The notes beneath the pieces are model-generated. The model saw only the letters and a program-made list of their open reading frames with translations, did not search any database and was not told the origin of the DNA. The position numbers and the translations under genes are program-made. Shown here in pieces: positions 1-9,047 of a DNA stretch of 64,000 nt; positions within the stretch are counted from its first letter, which is position 1, and every line of letters starts with the position of its first letter. The stretch lies in the NCBI GenBank assembly GCA_030949385.1, contig JAUZSP010000003.1:62001-126000 (forward strand), in the 5' to 3' direction. This DNA is from Gammaproteobacteria bacterium (GTDB taxonomy: Bacteria > Pseudomonadota > Gammaproteobacteria > JAUZRS01).

Positions 1-264
1 CAAGTGCTGGCGTTGATCCCCGACACCACCATCACCACCATCGCCCGTTGTTCTGGTCACGATGGCACCTACGCGGTGAAAAAAGAGTTTTACGATTCGG
101 CAATGAAAATTGTCAAACCGGTGGTCAATCAAATCAAGCGCGCCGAGGCAGATCACTACGGCAGCGATTGCCCAATGGCAGGCCACCACATCGAACACGC
201 GCTGAACGACGGCAGTGTCACCGAACACCCCATGAGTCTGCTACGCAAAGCGTACGACATCTGA
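1..264 (+). CDS. GlpC-like Fe-S protein, C-terminal fragment
   Basis: Only the last 87 codons lie in the window; the gene begins upstream. The readable part resembles the second CCG (cysteine-rich) domain of GlpC/heterodisulfide-reductase-type Fe-S oxidoreductases, with a CSGHDGTY segment, a later SDCPMAGHH segment and a C-terminal 'HPMSLLRKAYDI' tail. In many proteobacteria such a protein is encoded with a rubrerythrin and a DUF3501 protein, and DUF3501 follows here after 17 bp, so the two are probably co-transcribed. Electron transfer to or from a rubrerythrin-like partner is an inference from that gene order. The N-terminal 4Fe-4S motifs cannot be checked. Confidence 0.75.
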   Translation, partial: QVLALIPDTTITTIARCSGHDGTYAVKKEFYDSAMKIVKPVVNQIKRAEADHYGSDCPMAGHHIEHALNDGSVTEHPMSLLRKAYDI

Positions 265-281
265 ATTTTAGGAAAAACATT

Positions 282-863
282 ATGAGCAAACTCAGCCACA
301 GCGACCTCTACAGTCTGGAGCAGTACTCGCGGATTCGTCCCGAGTTTCGCACCACGGTGATGGAGCACAAAAAAAATCGTCACATTGAAATCGGTGAGCA
401 CGCCGGTCTCTATTTTGAAGACAACCTGACGATGAAATACCAAGTGCAGGAGATGCTGCGCATCGAACGCCTATTCGAAGCCGAGGCCATCCAAGACGAG
501 CTGGATGTCTACAACGATCTGGTTCCCGACGGCGGCAATCTAAAAGCCACCTTTATGCTCGAATATTCTCAGATTGAAGAGCGCAAAAAAGCCTTGGCCA
601 GCTTAGTTGGTGTGGAACACACCCTTTACATGCAGGTTGAAGGTTTTGATCCGGTCAAAGCGATTGCCAATGAAGATCTGGAACGCAGCACCGATGAAAA
701 AACCTCAGCGGTGCATTTTGTCCGCTTTGAATTCAGTGCCGAGATGATTTCAGCATTGAAACAAGGCGCGGCTCTTTATGCCAGTATCGAGCATGAAAAT
801 TACCCTGAGCGGGTTAAATTAATGGGCAATCAACACAGTGCTCTGCTCGCGGATTTTGCCTAA
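282..863 (+). CDS. DUF3501 family protein
   Basis: This 193-residue cytosolic protein matches the DUF3501 family: it starts 'MSKLSHSDLYSLEQYSRIRPEFR' in the usual way and contains the conserved 'RIEHLF-like' stretch MLRIERLFE, which is followed by an acidic 'EELDVYNDLVPDGGNLKATF' region. I chose the ATG at 282 because it carries an AGGAAA-like ribosome site and fits the family N-terminus; the longer reading from position 48 overlaps the preceding gene. The function is unknown, but the family accompanies rubrerythrin and GlpC-like proteins in peroxide or oxygen defence clusters. No membrane segment or signal peptide is visible. Confidence 0.8.
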   Translation: MSKLSHSDLYSLEQYSRIRPEFRTTVMEHKKNRHIEIGEHAGLYFEDNLTMKYQVQEMLRIERLFEAEAIQDELDVYNDLVPDGGNLKATFMLEYSQIEERKKALASLVGVEHTLYMQVEGFDPVKAIANEDLERSTDEKTSAVHFVRFEFSAEMISALKQGAALYASIEHENYPERVKLMGNQHSALLADFA

Positions 864-873
864 CATCAGCGAC

Positions 874-1590
874 TCAATCCAACACTCTATTGACCACCGC
901 CGAGGCCAGCATCAACCCCAACATCGCCGGTAAAAACGAAACAGTACCGTTCACCGAACGGGCACGACCACCCTCCACCGGCTGATGTTCGCTGCCCTTT
1001 TTCGGCAGCTCATCACTGAACACCACTGGATAATTCAAATCCGCTCCCAAACGCCGCAAGCGCCGACGCATCTCCCGCGCCAAAGGACAAACGTCGGTTT
1101 CTGCCAAGGTGCTTAATTTCACTTTACTGGCATCCAAACGCCCCCCCGCTCCCATTGCCGAAAAAACCGCAATGCCCTGCTGCTGACACTGCCAGACCAG
1201 ATCCGCTTTGCAATGAATGCTGTCGATGCAATCAATCACCACATTGGTTTTTGACCCTTGCAACAACTCCACAATATTCTCAGGGCGAATAAACAAATCC
1301 TGCACACTTAACTCCAATTCAGGATTAATATCTCGCAGACGTTCGGCCATCACCTCGACCTTGGAGCGCCCCAAGGTGGAACGCAACGCCAACAGTTGCC
1401 GGTTTAGATTGGACTCCGCCACCGTATCGTGATCAACCAGCGTCATCTGGCCTACGCCCGCCCGCGCAATCGCCTCAGCAGCAAACCCACCCACCCCACC
1501 CAAACCCACCACCATCACTCGTGTTTTAGCCAGCTTTACCACACCTTGATGGCCAATCAGCAACTCGGTACGTTGCATTGCTTCACTCAT
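874..1590 (-). CDS. tcdA: tRNA threonylcarbamoyladenosine dehydratase (TcdA/CsdL)
   Basis: This ThiF/MoeB/E1-like enzyme performs the ATP-dependent cyclisation of t6A37 to ct6A in tRNAs. The N-terminal nucleotide-binding motif VVGLGGVGGFAAEAIARAG, the following 'LVDHDTVAESNLNRQ' segment and the 'CIDSIHCKADLV' segment are intact, and the length (about 238 aa) is near the family norm. I start it at the ATG at 1590, preceded by GTGAGAA, rather than the GTG at 1602. It lies 12 bp downstream of the tatD stop on the same strand, so the two are probably co-transcribed. Confidence 0.92.
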   Translation of the reverse strand: MSEAMQRTELLIGHQGVVKLAKTRVMVVGLGGVGGFAAEAIARAGVGQMTLVDHDTVAESNLNRQLLALRSTLGRSKVEVMAERLRDINPELELSVQDLFIRPENIVELLQGSKTNVVIDCIDSIHCKADLVWQCQQQGIAVFSAMGAGGRLDASKVKLSTLAETDVCPLAREMRRRLRRLGADLNYPVVFSDELPKKGSEHQPVEGGRARSVNGTVSFLPAMLGLMLASAVVNRVLD

Positions 1591-1602
1591 ATTTATTCTC
1601 AC

Positions 1603-2364
1603 TTAAAATTGAAACAGCTGACGTGCGCTGTTTGTTGTCACACTCGCCACCTGCTCTTGTTCAATGCTGCGCAATTCTGCCACTGTTTGCACTACCTGAC
1701 TCAAATAAGCCGGTTCATTACGCTCTCCCCAATGAATCTGATCCGGCTGATCCGGTGCATCAGACTCCAGTAACAATGCTTCTAAAGGCAACAACTTCAC
1801 TAAGCGCCTCAGCTTCAACGCCCTCGGGTAGGTAATCGGCCCCCCAAAACCGAGCTTAAAGCCCCGCTCGATCAGCTGTTTCGCCTGCTGCTCACTGCCG
1901 GAAAAACAGTGGCACACCCCGGTCAACGTGGGGCGCTGGCGCAGCGCCCGCAACACCTGATCCACCGATTTGCGCGCATGAATCACCACCGGCAAATTAA
2001 ACTGCACCGCCAGATCCAATTGCTGATGAAAAAAGTGCAGCTGCGCCGTTTGATCCAACTCTTTAATAAAAAAATCCAGCCCACACTCACCCACCGCCAG
2101 CGGCTTCTCGTGCGCCAACCAGTGTTGCAATTGATCCAGATGCGCCTCTTTATGCTGATCAATAAACATCGGATGCAGACCGTAAGCCGCGTACAAGCCA
2201 TCAGACAAGGCCAACACATCTTTTAAAACAGGCCAACGCGCCGCCGAAACCGCAGGCAGCAGCTGCGCCACCACGCCAGCCTGAGCGGCACGCAGCAACA
2301 CCGCACGACGATCAACATCAAAACGCGGATCATCTAAATGACAGTGACTGTCGATCAGTTGCAT
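1603..2364 (-). CDS. TatD family metal-dependent hydrolase
   Basis: This 253-residue amidohydrolase-fold protein is of the TatD DNase type. Metal ligands are recognisable: the N-terminal DSHCHLDD, GECGLDFF in the middle, VVIHARKS, HCFSG and the C-terminal ESDAPDQP. The family members act as Mg2+-dependent 3'-5' exonucleases or D-aminoacyl hydrolases, mostly cytosolic; the exact substrate cannot be read from sequence. The ATG at 2364 places the HxH motif at the usual N-terminal position, and a longer reading to 2388 has no support. It shares a transcription unit with tcdA. Confidence 0.88.
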   Translation of the reverse strand: MQLIDSHCHLDDPRFDVDRRAVLLRAAQAGVVAQLLPAVSAARWPVLKDVLALSDGLYAAYGLHPMFIDQHKEAHLDQLQHWLAHEKPLAVGECGLDFFIKELDQTAQLHFFHQQLDLAVQFNLPVVIHARKSVDQVLRALRQRPTLTGVCHCFSGSEQQAKQLIERGFKLGFGGPITYPRALKLRRLVKLLPLEALLLESDAPDQPDQIHWGERNEPAYLSQVVQTVAELRSIEQEQVASVTTNSARQLFQF

Positions 2365-2439
2365 TAGCACATTTACTCTTTCACTCAAACATTCGATTGA
2401 AGTGCCGATTAATAGATTAAGTCCAACAAAGACAGCCCC

Positions 2440-4062
2440 ATGAAACGCCTTATTAATCTGACAAAAAACTACAAACTCAGCAGCAAAATTTATCTGGCTG
2501 CCGGACTTTTTTTATCCGGCATGACGATTATTTTAGTCGCTGGCGCGTACAACATCACCCAAAAAGTCAATAACATCGAAGTCGCCATTCACAGCAGCTC
2601 GCAACAGGTCAACCTAGCCAATAACGTAAAAATCGCTATTTTAAAAATGGATCTGGCACTGCAAGCTCTGATTGCTAAAAATGAACCGCAACAAATTCGC
2701 GCCTCAGCCGTGGCCTCCATTCGAGCCGGTGCGTATCTGGACGAAGCGTTAGCCAACCTACCTCACGATGCCAACAGTAAAAAACTACTAGAACAAGTTG
2801 ACTCCATTCGCTCTGAACGCTTGAAAATCATCCGTTTGGGGCGTCAAAATCGAGATACGGCAGCCCTCAGCACCATCTTTACTATTCAACCTATTTTAAC
2901 TCAGATTCAAAACCTCAGCGATGCCAGCATTCACTCCGCCAAAAAATCACTGGCCGATAAAACCCATCATTCTAAAAAGAAGCTGGAAAACACCCTAAAA
3001 ATTCTGGCAGGCTTGAATCTGTTTGGTGTCGCGCTTGGCATGTTCATTGCGTTTTTCAGTATTCGCATGATGTGCGAGCCACTGCGAAAAATTGAACAGA
3101 CCATGCACGCCATCGCCAAAGGCGACTTAACCCAAAATATTGATATCGACGAACTGGGCTCAGATGAAATTGGCATGACCCTAAAAAGCATTCGTTCCAC
3201 TGTCGAAACCCTACGCAGCACCGTCGCCGACATTCGTTTGGCCTCCCACTCGGTTAACAGCGATGCCGAACAGATGAACGGCGATGCACAACAACTCTCC
3301 CATATCAGCCAACAATTAAACCACGGCGTTGAAGAGATCAATAAAAACACCCATCAAGTCACTCTTTCCAGCAGCGCCGCTGCCGATAAAATATCCAAAG
3401 CCAATCAACGTGCCACATCCGCCAGCGAACTGGCTCATCGTTCGTTTGCATTAATAAATCAGTCGGTCAATGATTTTCAACTGTTTCAAACCGACATGCA
3501 ATCGGCCACTGCACGCAGTGAAAAACTGGTGGACATTGCCAACCGCATCAGCGGCATCACCAACACCATTAACAGCATCTCTTCACAAACCAATCTACTC
3601 GCTTTGAATGCCGCCATTGAAGCCGCCCGAGCCGGTGAACAAGGGCGTGGTTTTGCCGTGGTCGCCGAAGAAGTGAGAACGCTGGCCAGTCACACCTCCA
3701 GTGCGGTAGAAGAGATCTCCTCTCTGATTGAAGACGTGAAAGAGAGCGTCAGTCAAACCGTCGAGTCTATGAAAAATGCCTCTGAAAAAGCCGACCGTAA
3801 TATCAATCAGCTGAAAAAAGTGTCGGTGAACATAAAAACCAATAAAGACAACGCCGATCAAATATCCACCGCCTTAGCAGACATATCCCAGATTATGAGC
3901 TCGCAACTGAAAACCAGTACCTTAACCAACGGTACGGTCACCACACTGGTTGAATACAACACACAAAATAGACGGCAATCTGAAAAATTATTCTGCCTAA
4001 GCAATCAACTGGACTCTGCCACCAAAGTGTTAAATAACGCCGTGGTGCAGTTCAATGTCTAA
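2440..4062 (+). CDS. Methyl-accepting chemotaxis protein
   Basis: A 540-residue transmembrane chemoreceptor. There is a transmembrane helix at about residues 18-38, a mostly helical periplasmic region of some 150 residues without a recognisable PAS or Cache domain (four-helix-bundle-like), a second transmembrane helix near 190-210, then a HAMP linker and a long coiled-coil signalling hairpin. The highly conserved hairpin tip is intact around residues 385-415 ([20 protein letters not shown], then [19 protein letters not shown]). It should control a CheA kinase. The ligand is unknown. The next genes encode periplasmic redox proteins, so a redox-related stimulus is possible but only inferred. 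No CheR-docking pentapeptide is seen at the C-terminus. Confidence 0.93.
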   Translation: MKRLINLTKNYKLSSKIYLAAGLFLSGMTIILVAGAYNITQKVNNIEVAIHSSSQQVNLANNVKIAILKMDLALQALIAKNEPQQIRASAVASIRAGAYLDEALANLPHDANSKKLLEQVDSIRSERLKIIRLGRQNRDTAALSTIFTIQPILTQIQNLSDASIHSAKKSLADKTHHSKKKLENTLKILAGLNLFGVALGMFIAFFSIRMMCEPLRKIEQTMHAIAKGDLTQNIDIDELGSDEIGMTLKSIRSTVETLRSTVADIRLASHSVNSDAEQMNGDAQQLSHISQQLNHGVEEINKNTHQVTLSSSAAADKISKANQRATSASELAHRSFALINQSVNDFQLFQTDMQSATARSEKLVDIANRISGITNTINSISSQTNLLALNAAIEAARAGEQGRGFAVVAEEVRTLASHTSSAVEEISSLIEDVKESVSQTVESMKNASEKADRNINQLKKVSVNIKTNKDNADQISTALADISQIMSSQLKTSTLTNGTVTTLVEYNTQNRRQSEKLFCLSNQLDSATKVLNNAVVQFNV

Positions 4063-4086
4063 TTTTTTCCATAACCGAGATCGACC

Positions 4087-4413
4087 ATGAAGAAATTATT
4101 ATCAGCCACACTCGCCACATTCTTGCTCAGTTCCTTAATGGGTACTACCCAAGCCAAGGAATTTGAAGTTGGGCAAAAAAACAAATCCTTTACCAAAGAT
4201 GAATTAACCATCAAAGCGGGCGACACAGTCAGCTTCCCCAACAAAGACCCCTTCTTTCATAATGTCTTTAGCCTGTCAGAAATCAAGTCATTTGACCTCG
4301 GTTCTTACAAACAAGGCGACACCAAAAAAATCGTGTTTTTTAAACCCGGAACGGTGGATGTTGAGTGTGCCATTCACCCGAAAATGTACATGAAAATCAA
4401 CGTAAAAAAATAA
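4087..4413 (+). CDS. Periplasmic cupredoxin (plastocyanin-like)
   Basis: This 108-residue protein starts with a cleavable signal peptide ending near TTQAKE. The rest is a single cupredoxin domain with type 1 copper ligands: His in DPFFHNVFS, then the cluster Cys-x3-His-x4-Met in VDVECAIHPKMYM, followed by the family's closing 'MKINVKK'. Such proteins shuttle electrons in the periplasm, and annotated relatives include methylamine-utilisation-type plastocyanins. The dihaem cytochrome c starts 12 bp downstream and a dihaem peroxidase follows, so the three probably form one periplasmic electron-transfer unit. Confidence 0.9.
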   Translation: MKKLLSATLATFLLSSLMGTTQAKEFEVGQKNKSFTKDELTIKAGDTVSFPNKDPFFHNVFSLSEIKSFDLGSYKQGDTKKIVFFKPGTVDVECAIHPKMYMKINVKK

Positions 4414-4425
4414 GTGAGGAACAGC

Positions 4426-5118
4426 ATGAACTTTTTTATAAAAAGCGCGGCTTTTGTTGCTCTGCTTTACAGCTCGACGGCTTTTTCAGCCTGCGACACA
4501 TCAAATAAGGATATAGAGTGTGGTATCAAGGTCTTTCAAGAACGCTGCGCTTTATGCCACGGCTCCTTCGGCTTAGGCGACGGCGTTTTGCCACTGAGCC
4601 TAAAACAGTACCCCAACACCAATTTATTGAAACAGAATCAACAACGCACCCAGAGTCAAGATGACATCAAACAAGTGGTGGCACTGGGCAGTTTACACCC
4701 CGACATCAGTGCGGAAATGCCCTCATGGAAGGATGAGTTAAGCCCCTTTGAAATAAACGCCGTGGCTGAATTGATTTTTCAATTGCGTACCAAAACACCC
4801 CAAACCGTCAGCCTACTGCGCGCCAGAGAGCAAGCCCACATCCCCAGCCAACAGCTCGGACAGACTCTGTTTGCCGGACGCTGCACCCTCTGTCATGGCA
4901 AAAAAGCCGACGGTAAAGGCCGCATGGCAAAAATCATCAAAAACCCACCGCCGTTTAATTTAACCCTAAGTCGAGCGCCCGACGCGTACTTAAAAAACAT
5001 CATCAGCAAAGGCGGCCAAGCGATGGGACGCTCATCGCGGATGCCACCGTGGGGCAAAGACCTCAACAGCACCGAGATAGATTCGATCATCTTGTTTTTA
5101 AAAAGCATACGCAGCTAA
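4426..5118 (+). CDS. Periplasmic dihaem cytochrome c
   Basis: This protein of 230 residues has a signal peptide (cleavage near AFSAC) and two class I cytochrome c domains. Haem-binding CxxCH motifs are ERCALCHGSFG in the first half and GRCTLCHGKKA in the second; candidate axial Met residues lie in EMPSWKDE and SRMPPWGK. I choose the ATG at 4426, with GTGAGGA just upstream, rather than the in-frame GTG at 4414 that abuts the previous stop codon. It is a likely electron donor or acceptor for the neighbouring cupredoxin and cytochrome c peroxidase. Confidence 0.9.
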   Translation: MNFFIKSAAFVALLYSSTAFSACDTSNKDIECGIKVFQERCALCHGSFGLGDGVLPLSLKQYPNTNLLKQNQQRTQSQDDIKQVVALGSLHPDISAEMPSWKDELSPFEINAVAELIFQLRTKTPQTVSLLRAREQAHIPSQQLGQTLFAGRCTLCHGKKADGKGRMAKIIKNPPPFNLTLSRAPDAYLKNIISKGGQAMGRSSRMPPWGKDLNSTEIDSIILFLKSIRS

Positions 5119-5176
5119 CCCCAAGTCACCCATTAAACCACACCACTTTCACTTCACTCAAAGCAGGTAAACACTT

Positions 5177-6217
5177 GTGAATACTGTATTTAAAACAACC
5201 GCAAACACGGCCATTTTAATGGCAGCAGCGCTGTTTTCACCCTTCAGCTTAGCCACCTCTGAGCTGATTTTTGAAGCAGGCCACCCCTCTCTACAAAAGT
5301 GGCTACTACCGGAAACAGCCCCCGCACCGGCACAAAACAGCTGGACAAAAGAACGCTCGGAGCTGGGGAAAATGCTCTTTTTTGACCCCCGCTTAAGCCG
5401 CAACGGCACCATCTCCTGCGCCACCTGCCATAACCCCATGCTGGGCTGGTCAGATGGCTTAAAAAAAGGCGTTGGCATTAACGGTTCACGCCTTGGCAGA
5501 GCATCGCCTGTGGTCACCAATACCGCGCATAATTTTATTCAGATGTGGGATGGACGCAAAAAAGACCTCGAAGATCAAGCCACTGGCCCAATGGACACCG
5601 CCGCCGAAATGCACACCGACTTTGAAGCCACACTGACATTTTTAGCCAGCAGTAAAGGCTACACCAACGCCTTCAAACAAGCCTACCCTGGTCAAGGCAT
5701 CAACCGCGACACCATTGCCAAAGCCATCGCCTCATTTGAACGCACCATTATCAGCAACGACTCGCCTTTTGATCGCTGGGTTCACGGTGATCCTCAAGCC
5801 CTCAACAGCCAACAAGTGGCGGGCTTTAAACTGTTTGTTGATCCCAAAAAAGGCAACTGCGAAGTCTGTCACTCTGCGCCCAACTTTGTCGATGATGGTT
5901 TTCATAACATCGGCTTAAAAGGCGACGACCCTGGACGTTACACCCAGCGCAAAGTGAAGATATTAAAACGTGCCTTTAAAACCCCCACCCTCAGAGACAT
6001 TGAACTCTCAGCGCCCTATTTCCACGACGGTTCAGCCAAAACCCTAGCAGAGGTCATTGATCACTACGATCGAGGCGGCATCAACAAGGAAGGCTTAGAC
6101 CCGAATATGTTCCCACTCAAACTCTCTGGCCAAGAAAAAGAGGAGCTGCTGGCGTTTATGGCCGCTCTGACCACCAAACCCAAAGCGTTTGTATTGCCCA
6201 TTTTACCGCTGCGTTAA
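5177..6217 (+). CDS. Dihaem cytochrome c peroxidase / MauG family protein
   Basis: This 346-residue periplasmic protein belongs to the bacterial CcpA/MauG family. It has a signal peptide, the N-terminal LGKMLFFDPRLS segment typical of the family, a first haem motif CATCHNPMLGWSDG, a second CEVCHSAPNFVDDG, and the C-terminal segments FKTPTLRDIELSAPYFHDGS and LAEVIDHYDRGG. It would reduce H2O2 or perform MauG-like oxidation, using electrons from small cytochromes or cupredoxins such as those encoded just upstream. The start is a GTG at 5177; I see no better ATG. The gap to the preceding gene is 58 bp. Confidence 0.92.
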   Translation: MNTVFKTTANTAILMAAALFSPFSLATSELIFEAGHPSLQKWLLPETAPAPAQNSWTKERSELGKMLFFDPRLSRNGTISCATCHNPMLGWSDGLKKGVGINGSRLGRASPVVTNTAHNFIQMWDGRKKDLEDQATGPMDTAAEMHTDFEATLTFLASSKGYTNAFKQAYPGQGINRDTIAKAIASFERTIISNDSPFDRWVHGDPQALNSQQVAGFKLFVDPKKGNCEVCHSAPNFVDDGFHNIGLKGDDPGRYTQRKVKILKRAFKTPTLRDIELSAPYFHDGSAKTLAEVIDHYDRGGINKEGLDPNMFPLKLSGQEKEELLAFMAALTTKPKAFVLPILPLR

Positions 6218-6234
6218 TTCCTTCCGTTCTATCG

Positions 6235-6265
6235 CCCCACTTCGTGGGGTGGCTCTGCTCTTTTT
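6235..6265 (+). terminator. Possible terminator after the peroxidase gene
   Basis: A CCCCAC-TTC-GTGGGG hairpin lies 18 bp after the peroxidase stop, with a T5 run about 11 bp further on. The spacing to the T run is longer than usual, so this is a weak candidate. Confidence 0.4.
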
Positions 6266-6341
6266 CCTGACCCACAAACAAACATGTTATGCTCTGGCTT
6301 CGTTATTTTAGCCATCATCGCTGGATATTTGGGAGAAAAGC

Positions 6342-7397
6342 TTGAGCAATCCAAGCCGCGTTTTATTGTGGATGCTGCTGTTTTTGGTCATCGCACTGTT
6401 AACGGTCAGCACCTTAATCGAACCACTGCAAGATGCCTTTTTTGCCAACCAAATATTCAACGGCATGATCTTAGGCGTACTCCTAATTGGCATTGTGGTT
6501 AATTTTCGCCAAGTACTGATCTTGCGTCCTGAATTTCTCTGGATCAAAGCCTTCCCCAACAACGAACAGACGCGCTCACAACCGCGCCTCTTAGCACCGA
6601 TGGTGAAAATGTTGGCCGGTCGTGGCGAAGGCTCGCGCATTTCAGCTTTGGCCATGCGCGCCATGTTGGATGGCATTCGCCTGCGGCTGGATGAATCCCG
6701 CGACTTGTCACGTTACATGAGCGGCTTGCTGGTTTTTCTCGGTCTGCTCGGCACCTTTTGGGGCTTGCTCGACACCATCTCTGGTGTGGTAGAGGTGATC
6801 AAAAGTTTGAGCCATCAAAACGACGACTTGGCCAGTAATTTCACCCAGCTCACTCAGCAACTGCAAGTACCGCTGTCGGGCATGGGCACCGCCTTTAGCT
6901 CCTCGCTGTTTGGTCTCTCCGGCGCTCTGATCATCGGCTTTTTAGATCTGCAATCCGGTCACAGCCAAAATCGGTTTTACAACGACCTAGAAGAGTGGCT
7001 CTCCGAACTGGCTCATCTGCCCAGCGGCAGCCTCAATATCGAAGGTGGCAACGGCGGCGTATCCAGCTACATCGAAGCGCTGCTGGAGCAGACCGCAGAC
7101 AACTTAAACAACCTGCAACGCAACATGGAGCGCGGCGAAGAAAATCGCCAACAAGAGCAGCAAAAACAGGTGCAACTGGCAGAAAAACTGACTCATTTAA
7201 CCGAGCAACTGGCCACTCGTTTAGGTGAAACCCAGAGCCACAACAAAAACATGAACCAACATCTGCACAACATCGACTCGGGCATCAACCGTCTGTTGAG
7301 CGAACTCACCAAAGACCGCGCTCAATTCTCTCAAGAGGTACGCGATGAGGTGCGTCTGCTGGCGCGTACTCTGGCTCGCAAAGGCCCCACCGAATAA
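6342..7397 (+). CDS. MotA/TolQ/ExbB-like proton channel protein
   Basis: This 351-residue inner-membrane protein has helices near residues 8-24 and 38-55, then two more near 125-145 and 185-205 that carry the family signature (LLVFLGLLGTFWGLLDTISGV and PLSGMGTAFSSSLFGLSGALI). The C-terminal third is cytoplasmic coiled coil rich in Gln and Glu. It starts at a TTG preceded by GGGAGAAAAG. The next gene, 9 bp downstream, encodes the matching OmpA/MotB-like partner, so the two likely form an ion-driven motor that anchors to peptidoglycan. The pair resembles stand-alone MotAB-like units, not flagellar motAB. ZorAB-type anti-phage motors share this arrangement, but no zorC or zorD is present. Confidence 0.85.
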   Translation: MSNPSRVLLWMLLFLVIALLTVSTLIEPLQDAFFANQIFNGMILGVLLIGIVVNFRQVLILRPEFLWIKAFPNNEQTRSQPRLLAPMVKMLAGRGEGSRISALAMRAMLDGIRLRLDESRDLSRYMSGLLVFLGLLGTFWGLLDTISGVVEVIKSLSHQNDDLASNFTQLTQQLQVPLSGMGTAFSSSLFGLSGALIIGFLDLQSGHSQNRFYNDLEEWLSELAHLPSGSLNIEGGNGGVSSYIEALLEQTADNLNNLQRNMERGEENRQQEQQKQVQLAEKLTHLTEQLATRLGETQSHNKNMNQHLHNIDSGINRLLSELTKDRAQFSQEVRDEVRLLARTLARKGPTE

Positions 7398-7406
7398 GGA
7401 GTCGTC

Positions 7407-8555
7407 ATGTTAGCAAGCCACCGCCGCCATCAAACGGTCAATGTCTGGCCAGGCTTTGTGGACGCCCTAGCGGCTGTGCTGCTGGTGTTTATTTTTATGC
7501 TGCTGATTTTTATCGTCGGCCAGTTTTTTCTCACCGACGTCTTAATCGGTCGAGACAAAGCCCTCGATCAGCTCAGCCGTGACATTAATAAGCTCAGCAG
7601 CGTGCTCTCGCTGGAGCGAGAAAAACGCCAACAGCAAGCACAAGAGTTAAACGACAGCCAAACCCGCCTGCAAGCCACCCTTTTGCAACGAGACATTTTG
7701 CAACAACGAGGCGCTGTTTCAGAACAGACCGTCGCTCGTCAACGCCAAGAACTGCAACTCAGCCAACGTCAATTGACCCAGAGCCAACAAGAACTGATGG
7801 TGAGAATGCACACTTTGGAGCTGGCAACTGAGCAAGAACAAAAACTCAATCAAACACTCCAGCAACAACGACAACAACTGACCAAGAGCCAAACCGCACT
7901 GCAAACGGAACAGCAGCTCAGCGCGTCAGCCCAGCAACAACTGGCGCTCTTCAGCCAACAACTCAACGCCTTAAAAACTCAGCTGGCCACACTCTCAGCA
8001 GAATTAGACCTGTCACAAGCGGAGATCAAGCAGAGAGACATCAAGCTGAGCAGCTTAGGAAAAAAACTCAATCTGGCACTGGCAGACAAAGTGCGTCAGC
8101 TGAAAAAATACCGTTCGGAATTTTTTGGCCGTTTGCGCGAAACCTTAGGCGATCAAGCCGGTTTGCGTATTGAAGGTGATCGTTTTGTTTTTCAATCGGA
8201 GCTGCTGTTCGCCAGCGGTTCTGCTGAACTGGGCAAAGCAGGCCAACAACAGCTGCTAAAACTGGCGAAAAGTCTGCGCACCGTCGCCAAAAAAATCCCC
8301 AAAGACATCCAGTGGATTTTGCGCGTCGATGGCCACACGGATCGTCGCGCCATCAAAACACCGCTCTACGCCTCCAACTGGGAGCTTTCCAGCGCGCGCG
8401 CCATTTCAATTGTGAAGTATTTGATCCAACAGGGAATTTCGCCCACCCGCTTGGCTGCCGCTGGTTTTGGTGAGTTCCAGCCACTGGATAAACGACGCAA
8501 CAGAGAGGCGTATCAGCGCAATCGACGCATTGAGATCAAATTAACTCAGCCTTAG
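7407..8555 (+). CDS. OmpA/MotB-like peptidoglycan-binding motor partner
   Basis: This 382-residue protein has one N-terminal transmembrane helix (about 16-40), whose PGFVDALAAVLLVF stretch carries the Asp expected of a MotB/ExbD proton-binding site. A long Gln-rich periplasmic coiled coil follows at about 50-235. The C-terminal OmpA domain (about 255-382) is complete, with DGHTDRRA, NWELSSARA and the closing RNREAYQRNRRIEIKL. It would anchor the upstream MotA-like protein to the cell wall. Coupled to the preceding gene by a 9-bp gap containing AAGGAG. Confidence 0.88.
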   Translation: MLASHRRHQTVNVWPGFVDALAAVLLVFIFMLLIFIVGQFFLTDVLIGRDKALDQLSRDINKLSSVLSLEREKRQQQAQELNDSQTRLQATLLQRDILQQRGAVSEQTVARQRQELQLSQRQLTQSQQELMVRMHTLELATEQEQKLNQTLQQQRQQLTKSQTALQTEQQLSASAQQQLALFSQQLNALKTQLATLSAELDLSQAEIKQRDIKLSSLGKKLNLALADKVRQLKKYRSEFFGRLRETLGDQAGLRIEGDRFVFQSELLFASGSAELGKAGQQQLLKLAKSLRTVAKKIPKDIQWILRVDGHTDRRAIKTPLYASNWELSSARAISIVKYLIQQGISPTRLAAAGFGEFQPLDKRRNREAYQRNRRIEIKLTQP

Positions 8556-8786
8556 GCCAGTTAGAGCACAGCGTGGATTTGGATAACGGACTGATGTTAC
8601 CCACCGAAAAAGTGTTCTTGCCAATCAATTGTGAGACCCCGCTGAACGTTCCACCCTGAATCGAATTCAGCACCTTTGCCTACGTTGAAAAAACCACCCC
8701 ACCTCTACGAGGCACCCCTCCACAGGAGGGGAATTGTTCGTGTATTTTTTCACTCACTGCGTAGTAGTCAGAACCAATCTTTCTAT
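8556..8786. other. Intergenic stretch left of the CRISPR region
   Basis: I see no convincing gene in these 231 bp. A short open frame after the motor gene reads 'LDNGLMLPTEKVFLPINCE' and stops; it might be a remnant but I cannot identify it. A perfect 7-bp hairpin CCCCTCC-ACA-GGAGGGG sits at 8715-8731 with a T6 run 13 bp later, and could end transcripts from the motor operon. Confidence 0.4.
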
Positions 8787-8872
8787 TTTCTAAGCTGCCT
8801 ATCCGGCAGTGAACAAGTTTTGTACCTGATCAACCACAACGCGCTTTTTCTAACTGATATTACGCGCTGAAC
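8787..8872 (-). CRISPR. Isolated CRISPR repeat-spacer-degenerate repeat unit
   Basis: 8787-8814 is a perfect copy of the 28-bp repeat of the main array. It is followed by exactly 32 bp (8815-8846), the array's standard spacer length, and then by a 26-bp sequence (8847-8872) that begins TTTCTAA and ends CTGAAC like the repeat but is mutated in between. The precise 32-bp spacing makes this a real repeat-spacer-repeat unit, not a chance match. It lies 175 bp left of the main array, at its leader-distal side, and is probably an eroded or cut-off tail of the same array. Confidence 0.8.
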
Positions 8873-8955
8873 AGGAACCTATACCCTATAGAACAAACCT
8901 TGTGTTCGCCCTGTTTGTGGAACGTGGATTTTAAATGGGAGGTTTATTTTTCACT

Positions 8956-9032
8956 CGTCATTCCCGCGAAGGCGGGAATCCATAGGCTCTTGTCATAGAT
9001 TCATGTGGATTCCCGCCTTCGCGGGAATGACG
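8956..9032. repeat. Inverted pair of dRS3-like repeats
   Basis: Two 27-bp arms, 8956-8982 and 9006-9032, are perfect inverted copies of each other with 23 bp between them. Each arm contains ATTCCC-N8-GGGAAT with inner GCGAAGGC, matching the dRS3-type repeat pattern described in Neisseria and found in similar form in other bacteria. The pair sits between the isolated CRISPR unit and the main array. Confidence 0.75.
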
Positions 9033-9047
9033 TGGGTTTAGATTGAT

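Noticed and set aside
6342-8555. Zorya type defence system
   Set aside because: Only the MotA-like and OmpA-like parts are present. ZorC/ZorD or ZorE-like effectors are missing and the channel protein is short for ZorA.
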